Below are positions 1 through 7,791 of a stretch of DNA of 64,000 nucleotides, one piece after another. Both the position numbers and the translations under genes were made by a program. Numbering within the stretch: position 1 is the stretch's first letter; every line of letters starts with the position of its first letter. The notes under the pieces were generated by a model. That model worked only from the letters and a program-made list of their open reading frames with translations. It searched no databases and was not told the DNA's origin. The DNA lies in the NCBI GenBank assembly GCA_004367505.1, contig SFCB01000283.1, positions 1 through 64,000 on the forward strand. The letters run 5' to 3'. Source of the stretch: Chloroflexi bacterium OHK40 (GTDB lineage Bacteria > Chloroflexota > Chloroflexia > Chloroflexales > Chloroflexaceae).

Positions 1-469
1 CCGGTTTGTCAACCCCTCACGGCTGAACCCAACCCCATCAGCCCAAACTGCGCTGAAACACCGCGCGTCGCTACTCCACGCCGTCCTGTGGTGCTACCGC
101 GCTGGCTCGATCCGGCCCCGGCATGGTCGCGCGGTGCCGCCTGAAGATCGGCGTCTCCACACTATAGCAAGCCTCTCCAGGGTGTGCATGCGGTGGCCTG
201 AACGCACATACAGGAGCGTCATCGAGACGCTTCCATGTGGGCGGGACGCCCGCGATCCCAGGCCGGGCTTCACGACTTGTATGAGATTGCTATCCATACG
301 TACTTTACAGAAATAGTGAGCACACTAACCTGGCTGAGGCTTGATGATCATCCCTTAGCCACTGTTGCACACGCAATAATTTTTCATGTGATCCTTTGTT
401 GGAATCATGTTTGACTGTTCAGCGCATAATGACACTGGCGTTCGACAGCCCCTCCCCCGCGCAGGGTAC
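1..469. other. gene-free left edge
   Basis: No credible protein gene was found here. The open frames are short, on both strands, and have no recognisable product. The only structure seen is the 109-bp repeat copy at 166-274. Bases about 300-420 are clearly AT-richer than the rest of the window. Confidence 0.6.
166..274. repeat. 109-bp direct repeat, copy 1
   Basis: This stretch and 1422-1530 align without gaps over 109 bases, from the shared start AGCAAGCCTCTCCAGGGTGT to the shared end near CCGGGCT-CACG. Differences are scattered substitutions. The copies are in the same orientation and bracket the first RRM gene. The GC-rich core has the look of a dispersed intergenic repeat. No transposase or terminal inverted repeat was seen. 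Confidence 0.85.
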
Positions 470-498
470 TTCTCAAATGATGCGCGCTATGGTACACT
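470..498 (+). promoter_or_regulatory. sigma-70-like promoter of first RRM gene
   Basis: TTCTCA at 470-475 and TACACT at 493-498 are separated by 17 bp. Transcription would start near 505, which gives a leader of about 234 nt before the ATG at 739. The boxes are only moderately close to consensus. Confidence 0.45.
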
Positions 499-738
499 GC
501 GAGATGTCACACAGCGTCACGTTGCCGCGAGAGTTTCCCCTGTCTCACGACGGTCTCCCCGGCCCGCACGACCTCCACGCCCGAGGAACAGCACGAGACG
601 TTGTGCATCGCCGCACACAGGGCGAGGCGTACTGTGGGCGGCGCGCCGCAAGGCGTGGCCTGGAGTGAGGAGCGCAGGGAGTGAGTCCCTGCCGACGCAG
701 TGCCATGGCGCGTGCCTGGCACGCAGGAGTTGGACCGC

Positions 739-1035
739 ATGCACGTGAAGCTCTTTGTCGGCAACCTGGCCTGGAGCATCGACGACCAGCAGTTGGAGCA
801 GGTCTTCCGTCAGCACGGCGATGTCCAGAGCGCCCGCGTCATCCACGATCGCGACACCGGCCGCTCACGCGGGTTCGGGTTTGTCGAGATGGACGTCGAC
901 GATGTGTCGTCCGTCATCCGCGCGACCGACGGCCTCGAGGTGGGCGGACGGCCCATCCGGGTCAATGAGGCCGAGGATAAGGGCCGCGCCCCCCGTCGAG
1001 ACTCCGGCGGCTACGGCGGCGGCCGGCCGTACTAG
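739..1035 (+). CDS. RRM-domain RNA-binding protein, paralogue 1
   Basis: A 98-residue single-RRM protein of the glycine-rich bacterial RNA-binding type known from cyanobacteria and other phyla. RNP2 (LFVGNL) is at residues 5-10 and RNP1 (RGFGFVEM) at 44-51, so the RNA-facing aromatics are intact. A short Arg/Gly-rich tail follows from about residue 80. The ATG at 739 is chosen because the RRM begins directly after it and AGGAG lies at 725-729. Relatives are often cold-induced and bind single-stranded RNA. That role is inferred here from the family and from the long leader. A close paralogue lies at 44701-45003. The stop codon is followed after 1 nt by an 84-bp repeat. Confidence 0.93.
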   Translation: MHVKLFVGNLAWSIDDQQLEQVFRQHGDVQSARVIHDRDTGRSRGFGFVEMDVDDVSSVIRATDGLEVGGRPIRVNEAEDKGRAPRRDSGGYGGGRPY

Positions 1036-1036
1036 C

Positions 1037-1120
1037 TGGAACCACGTTGCTCGTCTGGTACCTCGTAGGCGCAGCATACGTCGTCCCTGCGCATGCGACC
1101 GAGCGATGGTTGTGGTTCCA
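1037..1120. repeat. 84-bp repeat with inverted GGAACC/GGTTCC ends, copy 1
   Basis: The element begins TGGAACCACGTTGC and ends GGTTGTGGTTCCA, so its ends form an imperfect inverted repeat. A second 84-base copy lies at 43271-43354 in opposite orientation in the window. Both sit 1-2 nt beyond the stop codon of the gene upstream and point the same way relative to that gene. This could be a mobile MITE-like element or a 3' mRNA structure. Confidence 0.75.
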
Positions 1121-1796
1121 TAAACGCACGAACCGAGCACCAGGAACCGGCGAACTCTAAACGGATGATGTCCTGACACGTTCCAGCCCTCCGCTTCGAG
1201 CGCACCCGTTCCGAGCAATGCTCTAGCCCTGCCCCAGCTGGCCTACGCCTCGGCCGGCTCGATCCATTCCGCACCCTGGCCCTCTGTCGTACGACAGGGG
1301 GCTTCTTGCTTGTGGCGATGAGCGCGCTCCCAGCACCAATCCCGCGCCGGTGCATCTCGGGGCGCCACACCCGCTGATGCGCGCACGACGGGTGTGAGAT
1401 ACTGTCTGCTATCCTTCTGACAGCAAGCCTCTCCAGGGTGTGCGTGCGGTGGAGTGAACGCACACACGGGAGGGCCATCGAGACGCGTCCAGGCAGGCGG
1501 GGCGCCCGCGCTCCCAGGCCGGGCTGCACGGAAAGTCTTCACGTAGACCTGGCATTTCAGGTAGGCACAGAGGTCGGGGCGTGCCGTGCGGGCGCCCTCC
1601 GGGTGTATGCACTGCACACCCGCTTCCATGAGCTCTCGCGTCCCTTCCCTGCGCAGAGGTGCGGCCCCATGCAGGAGCGCGCACCGCGATCCCGTGGCCC
1701 ACAGGGCGCCGGAGGGGGCCAGCAACCGCCCGGCATTCCGCCGCGTCACGCGGTACAATAGAATGGCGGCGACCAACCCCCGACCGAAGTCAGCCC
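1121..1796. other. intergenic region with repeats
   Basis: No convincing gene was found between the RRM gene and the exonuclease gene. It contains a short tract (about 1125-1150) resembling the start of the 60-bp repeat family seen at 53886 and 56551. It also contains the second 109-bp repeat copy (1422-1530). TACAAT at 1753-1758 is a possible -10 box for the exonuclease gene, without a clear -35. Open frames across this stretch are on both strands and match nothing recognised. Confidence 0.55.
1422..1530. repeat. 109-bp direct repeat, copy 2
   Basis: Second copy of the repeat at 166-274, same length and orientation. It carries the shared blocks AGCAAGCCTCTCCAGGGTGT at its left end and GGGCGCCCGCG with CCCAGGCCGGGCT towards its right end. 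The two copies are 1,256 bp apart. Confidence 0.85.
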
Positions 1797-2831
1797 ATGG
1801 ATCTTATCCAGCTCAGCGAGCGCGGCCTCTACTGCCCCGCCGGTGACTTTTACATCGACCCGTGGGCCCCGGTGGAACGCGCGGTGATCACGCACGCCCA
1901 TAGCGACCACGCCCGCCCCGGCTCACAGGCCTACCTGACGACCAGCGACGGCGAGCGCGTGCTGCGGACGCGCCTCGGGCAGGGCGCACCGATCCGCGCC
2001 CTGCCCTACGGTACGACGATCCGCATCGGCGATGTCGAGATCTCGCTGCACCCCGCCGGGCACATCCTCGGCTCGGCCCAGGTGCGCGTTGCCCACCGCG
2101 GCGAAGTCTGGTGCGTCTCCGGCGACTACAAGACCGACGTGGACCCGACCTGCGCACCTTTTGAGCCGGTGCGCTGCCACACTTTCGTGAGTGAGGCCAC
2201 CTTCGCCTTGCCGATCTACCGCTGGCAGCCCCAGGCCGAGGTCTTCGCGGCGATCAACGCCTGGTGGCGGGCCAACCAGGCCGCCGGCCGGGCCAGCCTG
2301 CTGCTCGGCTACGCCCTTGGCAAGGCCCAGCGCCTCCTGGCCGGGCTCGACGCAAGTATCGGTCCCATCCTCTGTCATGGCGCCGTAGAACGCCTCAACG
2401 CCGACTACCGCGCCGGCGGGGTGGCCCTCCCACCCACCCGGCACAGCAGCGCCGTGGAGCGTGGCTTCGACTGGAGCAAGGCGCTGATCATAGCCCCGCC
2501 CTCGGCCCACGGCACCCCCTGGACGCGGCGCTTCGGCGAACTATCGGCCAGCCTCGCATCGGGCTGGATGCGCATCCGGGGCGCCCGCCGCCGCCGGGCC
2601 GTCGATCGGGGCTTCGTGCTCTCCGATCACGCCGACTGGCCCGGCTTGCTGGCGGCCATCGCCGCCACCGGTGCCGAGCGCGTCTGGGCAACCCACGGCT
2701 ACAGCGCCGTCCTGGCCCGCTGGCTACAGGAGCAGGGGCTGGAGGCCATAGCCGTGCCAACCCGCTTCGAGGGCGAGCCAGCCGCCGAAGCGATGGCGGA
2801 AGAGCCCCCACCCTTGCCGGAGACGCCATAA
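1797..2831 (+). CDS. ligase-associated DNA exonuclease (MBL fold)
   Basis: A 344-residue metallo-beta-lactamase-fold nuclease of the family found beside bacterial ATP-dependent DNA ligases (mRNA 3'-end processing factor-like, SNM1/CPSF relatives). The metal-binding motif HAHSDHA lies at residues 33-39, with GHILGSAQ near 85 and a late SDHADW motif in the beta-CASP-like part. Family members are thought to trim DNA ends during repair. The ATG at 1797 puts the conserved N-terminus (DLIQLSERGLYCPAGDFYID) directly after the start. The ligase itself follows at 5384, but a restriction-modification gene separates the two here. Family assignment is firm; the exact polarity of nuclease activity is not visible from sequence. 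Confidence 0.9.
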   Translation: MDLIQLSERGLYCPAGDFYIDPWAPVERAVITHAHSDHARPGSQAYLTTSDGERVLRTRLGQGAPIRALPYGTTIRIGDVEISLHPAGHILGSAQVRVAHRGEVWCVSGDYKTDVDPTCAPFEPVRCHTFVSEATFALPIYRWQPQAEVFAAINAWWRANQAAGRASLLLGYALGKAQRLLAGLDASIGPILCHGAVERLNADYRAGGVALPPTRHSSAVERGFDWSKALIIAPPSAHGTPWTRRFGELSASLASGWMRIRGARRRRAVDRGFVLSDHADWPGLLAAIAATGAERVWATHGYSAVLARWLQEQGLEAIAVPTRFEGEPAAEAMAEEPPPLPETP

Positions 2832-2842
2832 TGAGCTATAAT
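2814..2842 (+). promoter_or_regulatory. sigma-70-like promoter of the R-M gene
   Basis: TTGCCG at 2814-2819 and TATAAT at 2837-2842 are 17 bp apart. The -35 box lies inside the last codons of the exonuclease gene. Expected transcription start is near 2849, about 23 nt before the R-M start codon. The R-M gene, and possibly the ligase after it, can therefore be transcribed independently of the exonuclease. Confidence 0.75.
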
Positions 2843-2871
2843 CGAACACACGTTTCCGTTTAGCCGTAGCG

Positions 2872-5367
2872 ATGATGCAGACTCACCCGGGCGTCCCAAC
2901 CCTTGTCGAACAGGTCGATCTCCTGGGCCACCATGCCGCAGGCCACCGAGACGCGGCCCGTCGAGGGGAGCTGGGCCAGTTTTTCACCCCGGCGCCCCTG
3001 GCCCGGCTCATGGGGGCAATGCTACCTACCGGCCAGCGCTATGTGTCCCTGCTCGACGCTGGGGCTGGCGTCGGTACGCTGTTCAGTGCCGGCGTTGAGG
3101 CCCTCGTCGTGTCGCCGACCCCACCCCAGACGATCGATGTCACAGCCTACGAGATCGACCAGAAGCTGTTGCCATATCTCCGTGAGACGATGCAGCTCTG
3201 CCAGCAGCTGTGTGAAGCGCGGCAAATAGACTTTCGTGGTCATATCATCGAGCACGACTTTATTGTCCACGCCGTCGAGCAACTCCGCATGCCTCTCTTC
3301 TCAGAGAGGCCGTCCATTTACACAGCGGCCATTCTGAACCCGCCATACAAGAAAATCCGCAGCGACTCAACCCATCGCCGGTTGCTCAGCAGCGTGGGCA
3401 TTGAGACATCGAACCTCTACACCGCGTTTCTAGCATTAACAATCAAGCTGCTCGCGCAACGAGGACATTTAATAGCAATTACCCCTCGCAGCTTCTGCAA
3501 CGGACCGTACTTCCGACCCTTTCGGGAGCTCTTGCTCCGCGAGATGGCCCTGCAGAACCTGCAGATCTTTGAATCCCGGGAGCAAGCCTTTCAAGAAGAC
3601 AATGTACTCCAGGAGAACATCATCCTCGGCGCCGAAAAAGGTGTTCCATCGCCCGATACAGTAACAATCGTCATTCGCCACTCACCGGACGATGAATTAC
3701 CTCAGGCCCACGAGGTACCCTACGAGCACGTCGTTGTTCCGGGTGATCCCGAACGGTTTATCCGCTTTGTGGCCGATTCGTCGGGACAAGCGGTTGCCAT
3801 GCAGATTGCAGGGCTCGCCTGTTCACTCGCCGAGTTGGGGCTCTCCGTTTCGACAGGACGTGTGATTGACTTCCGAGCGGCCCCATTCTTGCGGCAGCTG
3901 CCTGAACCAGGCACAACCGCGTTGATCTACCCAACCCATCTGCGGAATGGCGCCGTCATATGGCCCAGACCTGAGAGCAAGAAACCAAACGCGATCATCG
4001 ATAGCACGGACGTACAGGACTTGCTCGTCCCCAATGGATGGTACGTGCTGGTAAAGCGCTTTTCGGCCAAGGAGGAACGCCGACGGGTGACAGCGGCAGT
4101 GTACGATCCAGGTATTGTAGCAACGCATTACGTGGGTTTTGAGAACCATTTGAACTATTATCACGTGGCCGGGCAAGGCATGGATGAGACATTGGCTCGC
4201 GGCCTTGCGGCATTTCTCAATTCAACTCTGGTAGACCTGTATGTGCGTCAGTTCAACGGCCATACCCAGGTGAACGCCACCGATCTGCGTGCCTTGCGCT
4301 ACCCACATCGCCAGCAACTCCTGGCCATCGGCGCACGTGTTGGTCGGAGGCTTCCCACTCAGAGTGAGCTCGATACGATCATCCGCGAGGAACTTCTTGT
4401 GACAACCTCGGCTGCTGGCGATCCGCTCCGGATACAACAACGCCTGGGCGAAGCACTGGCTGTGCTACGCGACCTGGGGTTTCCCCGCGCCCAGCTCAAC
4501 GAGCGATCGGCGCTCACACTCCTGGCGCTTCTGGATCTGAAACCTGGCGATCCATGGTCGGCGGCGAGCAACCCACTCTGCGGTATCACACCGATGATGG
4601 GGTTTTTTTTCCAGCACTATGGCAAACTCTACAAGCCGAACACCCGTGAGACAGTACGTCGCCTGACTGTTCATCAATTTCTTGATGCAGGTCTGATCAT
4701 CGCTAACCCGGACAACCCTACTCGGCCGATCAATAGTCCGAAAGCGGTGTATCAGATCGCCCCTGAGGCCCTTACCTTGTTGCGGACATACACTACATCG
4801 GAATGGCCCCGGCAGCTGCAGGCCTACCTGGCTCGTGTGGTCAGTCTGCGGGAGCGCTATGCCCAGGAGCGTGCGATGAGCCGCATACCGGTGCAACTCG
4901 CTACCGGTGAACTCATCTCCCTTTCACCGGGCGGGCAAAATACGCTGATTGAGCAGATTATCAAAGAGTTCGCACCACGCTTTACCCCGGCCTGCGAGGT
5001 GTTGTATGTCGGTGATGCCGCTGAAAAGTTCGCCTACTTCGCACGGGAGCGTGCACGCGAACTCGGGATCAATGTCGACGCCCACGGGAAGATGCCGGAC
5101 GTCGTGCTGTACTATGGCAAGAAGGATTGGCTTCTCCTGATAGAGGCGGTCACCTCACACGGTCCGATCGATGCGAAGCGCCGAAGCGATCTAGCTCGAC
5201 TCTTTCAGGAAGCCCGGCCTGGACTGGTGTATGTCACGGCATTCCTTACACGCCAGGCCATGCGTGAATACGTATCGGTGATTTCGTGGGAGACGGAGGT
5301 ATGGATCGCCGAGTCGCCATCTCATCTGATCCACTTTAACGGCGAGCGGTTCCTTGGCCCCCACTGA
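2872..5367 (+). CDS. fused adenine methyltransferase / BsuBI-PstI-type restriction endonuclease
   Basis: An 831-residue single-chain restriction-modification protein. The N-terminal half is an N6-adenine methyltransferase: an SAM-binding DAGAGVG at residues 62-68 and the catalytic NPPY at 156-159. A middle region (about 250-650) probably holds target recognition and a helical linker. The last 140 residues (about 694-831) match the BsuBI/PstI endonuclease family: MPDVVLYYGKKDWLLLIEAV, VTSHGP, SWETEVW and the closing PSHLIHFNGERFLGP. Classical BsuBI and PstI systems encode the two activities as separate proteins and cut CTGCAG. The specificity here is unknown. Several stretches are AT-richer than neighbouring genes, suggesting acquisition by transfer. 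Either ATG of the initial MM could start; no clear SD was seen. Confidence 0.92.
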   Translation: MMQTHPGVPTLVEQVDLLGHHAAGHRDAARRGELGQFFTPAPLARLMGAMLPTGQRYVSLLDAGAGVGTLFSAGVEALVVSPTPPQTIDVTAYEIDQKLLPYLRETMQLCQQLCEARQIDFRGHIIEHDFIVHAVEQLRMPLFSERPSIYTAAILNPPYKKIRSDSTHRRLLSSVGIETSNLYTAFLALTIKLLAQRGHLIAITPRSFCNGPYFRPFRELLLREMALQNLQIFESREQAFQEDNVLQENIILGAEKGVPSPDTVTIVIRHSPDDELPQAHEVPYEHVVVPGDPERFIRFVADSSGQAVAMQIAGLACSLAELGLSVSTGRVIDFRAAPFLRQLPEPGTTALIYPTHLRNGAVIWPRPESKKPNAIIDSTDVQDLLVPNGWYVLVKRFSAKEERRRVTAAVYDPGIVATHYVGFENHLNYYHVAGQGMDETLARGLAAFLNSTLVDLYVRQFNGHTQVNATDLRALRYPHRQQLLAIGARVGRRLPTQSELDTIIREELLVTTSAAGDPLRIQQRLGEALAVLRDLGFPRAQLNERSALTLLALLDLKPGDPWSAASNPLCGITPMMGFFFQHYGKLYKPNTRETVRRLTVHQFLDAGLIIANPDNPTRPINSPKAVYQIAPEALTLLRTYTTSEWPRQLQAYLARVVSLRERYAQERAMSRIPVQLATGELISLSPGGQNTLIEQIIKEFAPRFTPACEVLYVGDAAEKFAYFARERARELGINVDAHGKMPDVVLYYGKKDWLLLIEAVTSHGPIDAKRRSDLARLFQEARPGLVYVTAFLTRQAMREYVSVISWETEVWIAESPSHLIHFNGERFLGPH

Positions 5368-5383
5368 GCCGTTTCTAACGCTT

Positions 5384-7084
5384 ATGCGTGCCTTTGCCGA
5401 ACTCTACGCCGCCCTCGATGAGACGACCCGCACCAGCGAGAAGGTGGCCGCGCTGGCGCGCTACTTCGCCGGGGCTCCGCCCGCCGACGCGGCATGGGCA
5501 CTCTACTTCCTCAGTGGGCGCAAGCCGCGCCAGGTGATCAGTACGCGCCGCCTCAGCGAGTGGGCAATCGCCGCTGCCGGCATCCAGCCATGGCTCTTCA
5601 GCGAGTGCTACGACGCCGTGGGCGACTTCGCCGAGACGGTGGGCTTGCTCTTGCCCGACTCTGCCATCGGGGAAGGTAGCGACGCGAGGGCTCCTGACGG
5701 CGCCGGTCGATTGTCTGTTGCTCCCGGCGTACCCGGCGCGGGTGGCGATTCGCATGGCTCACTGGCATCCTGGATTGAGGGGCGGCTGCTGCCGCTACAA
5801 GGCGCCGACGAGGCCACCCAGCGGGCCGCACTGCTGCGGGCCTGGGCGGAACTAGATGGCCCGGGCCGCTTCCTCTGGAACAAGCTGATCACCGGCGGCC
5901 TGCGGGTGGGCGTCTCTCAGCGCCTCGTTACCAGGGCGCTCGCGCAGGTGAGCGGCGTAGACGATGCTGTGATCGCACACCGGATGATGGGCGCCTGGGA
6001 GCCTGGCGCCGATTGGTACCGCCAGCTGCTCGCACCAGAGACGAGTGACGCCGATGTGAGCCAGCCCTACCCGTTCTGCCTGGCCCACCCGCTTGAAGCT
6101 AGCCCGGAGAGCCTGGGCGACCCGGGCGAGTGGCAGGCCGAATGGAAATGGGACGGGATCCGCGCCCAGCTGATCCGCCGGTCCGGCCAGGTCTTCCTGT
6201 GGTCACGCGGGGAGGAGTTGATCACCGAGCGCTTCCCGGAGCTAGCCGCAGTGGGCGCGCAGCTGCCAGACGGCACTGTGATCGATGGCGAGCTTGTGCC
6301 GTACCGGGATGGGCTGGTGCTCCCCTTTGCCCAGTTGCAGCGCCGGATCGGTCGTAAGACCCTGGGCAAGAAGCTCCTGGCCGAGGTGCCGGTGGCGCTC
6401 TTCGCCTACGATCTGCTGGAACATGGCAGCCTCGACGTGCGCGAGCTGCCCCTGGTCGAGCGGCGCGAGCGCCTGGAGGCCCTGGTGGCGGCCCATGGGG
6501 GCCGCCCGGCCCCATCCTCCGGCGCTCCCCCGGGCACCTTGCTCCTCTCACCCATCGCTCCTGGCGCCACCTGGGAGGCGCTGGCGGCCCAGCGCGATCG
6601 CAGCCGCGAACTGAGCGCCGAAGGGCTCATGCTCAAGCGCCGCTCGTCGCCTTACCGCGTGGGCCGCGTGCGAGGCGACTGGTGGAAGTGGAAGGTGGAA
6701 CCCTATAGCGTGGACGCGGTGTTGATCTACGCCCAGCGCGGCAGTGGCAAGCGGGCCAGCCTCTACACCGATTACACCTTCGGGGTGTGGGACGGCGAGA
6801 CCCTTGTGCCCTTCGCCAAAGCCTACTCCGGCCTCACCGACGCCGAGATTCGCCAGGTGGATGCCTTTGTGAGGCGCAACACCGTTGAGCAGTTCGGCCC
6901 GGTCCGCACCGTGAAGCCCGAGCTGGTCTTCGAGCTGGCCTTCGAGGGCATCCAGCGCTCGTCGCGCCACAAGTCGGGCGTGGCGGTACGCTTCCCACGC
7001 ATGCTACGCTGGCGGCGCGACAAACCCGCCCGCGAGGCCGACAGCATCGAGACGGTCCGCGCGCTGCTGGATGCGGCACCGTGA
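5384..7084 (+). CDS. ATP-dependent DNA ligase (bacterial LigB/LigC-like group)
   Basis: A 566-residue ATP-dependent DNA ligase that seals nicks through a lysine-adenylate. The adenylation motif EWKWDGIRAQ contains the nucleophile at Lys255. Later motifs VIDGELVPY and EGLMLKRRSSPYRVG fit motifs III-IV, and WWKWKVEPYSVDAVL fits motif V. The N-terminal DNA-binding domain precedes the adenylation domain. An insertion of about 30 low-complexity Gly/Ala/Asp residues (about 95-125) interrupts this N-terminal domain. The ATG at 5384 is preferred over an upstream TTG at 5354 because family members begin MRAFAELY. That leaves 16 bp after the R-M stop, so the two genes are probably co-transcribed. Such ligases usually sit next to the exonuclease that is displaced here to 1797. 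Confidence 0.93.
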   Translation: MRAFAELYAALDETTRTSEKVAALARYFAGAPPADAAWALYFLSGRKPRQVISTRRLSEWAIAAAGIQPWLFSECYDAVGDFAETVGLLLPDSAIGEGSDARAPDGAGRLSVAPGVPGAGGDSHGSLASWIEGRLLPLQGADEATQRAALLRAWAELDGPGRFLWNKLITGGLRVGVSQRLVTRALAQVSGVDDAVIAHRMMGAWEPGADWYRQLLAPETSDADVSQPYPFCLAHPLEASPESLGDPGEWQAEWKWDGIRAQLIRRSGQVFLWSRGEELITERFPELAAVGAQLPDGTVIDGELVPYRDGLVLPFAQLQRRIGRKTLGKKLLAEVPVALFAYDLLEHGSLDVRELPLVERRERLEALVAAHGGRPAPSSGAPPGTLLLSPIAPGATWEALAAQRDRSRELSAEGLMLKRRSSPYRVGRVRGDWWKWKVEPYSVDAVLIYAQRGSGKRASLYTDYTFGVWDGETLVPFAKAYSGLTDAEIRQVDAFVRRNTVEQFGPVRTVKPELVFELAFEGIQRSSRHKSGVAVRFPRMLRWRRDKPAREADSIETVRALLDAAP

Positions 7085-7208
7085 GGGCCACGCCCGGCGG
7101 GAACGGCATAGCGCCGTGGTTGGGGCACTCCAGAGGGCTAGCAGGTAGGCCGCCAGGGGCCGTGGATGGCAGGCCCCGGTTGTGTAGACCGTCCGGATGA
7201 GCCGGGTA

Positions 7209-7643
7209 CTAGTGGCTGAGCACGTCGCGCACAGCCTCGGCCAGCGCAGTAGGGGTAAAGGGTTTGCGGAGCACCGTTACAGGCTCGCGCGTTTCGAGCA
7301 GCACATCGGCGTAGCCGGTCATATAGATCACCCGCTCGGCCCGGCCGTCGCGCAACAGACGCGCGGCGAGCTCGGGGCCGTTCAGTTCGGGCATGACGAC
7401 ATCGGTGAGCAAGAGCTGGCAGGGCTCCTCGAACGTCGCCGCAATCTCGAGCGCCTCAGCGCCGTTGGCCGCCTCGACCACGGTGTAACCTCTGGCTCGC
7501 AGCACCCGGGCTAGCAGTGAGCGGACAGACGGATCGTCCTCCGCAATGAGGATCAGCGCACTTTCTTCGGCGCTGACGGGGATGCCTGGCTGAACGTGGA
7601 GCTCAGCGCGGACATGGCGCTGAGACCAGGAGATGAGCTGCAT
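7209..7643 (-). CDS. single-domain response regulator
   Basis: A 144-residue CheY-like receiver without an output domain. Acidic residues EDD (35-37), the phospho-acceptor Asp81 in LLLTDVVMPELNG and Lys127 in LRKPF are all present, so phosphorylation should be possible. An N-terminal extension of about 28 residues has no recognised domain. The start at 7643 is chosen because a possible -10 box (TATACT read on the minus strand, 7704-7699) would put transcription near 7692, downstream of earlier in-frame starts. No histidine kinase lies next to it. The architecture resembles receivers that pair with hybrid kinases, but the partner cannot be named. Confidence 0.85.
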   Translation of the reverse strand: MQLISWSQRHVRAELHVQPGIPVSAEESALILIAEDDPSVRSLLARVLRARGYTVVEAANGAEALEIAATFEEPCQLLLTDVVMPELNGPELAARLLRDGRAERVIYMTGYADVLLETREPVTVLRKPFTPTALAEAVRDVLSH

Positions 7644-7791
7644 GAGGGTTCGCTCCGCGACGTACAGGATCACCAGGCGAGACTTTCTGCCCGCCCTCAG
7701 TATAGCGCACATCCCCCTACTACCGCTAGCCGTAGGTTTGGTTCTTTCACAGCGGTGGTCAACGGGGAGACCTGGTTCCAGCGCCAATCAT

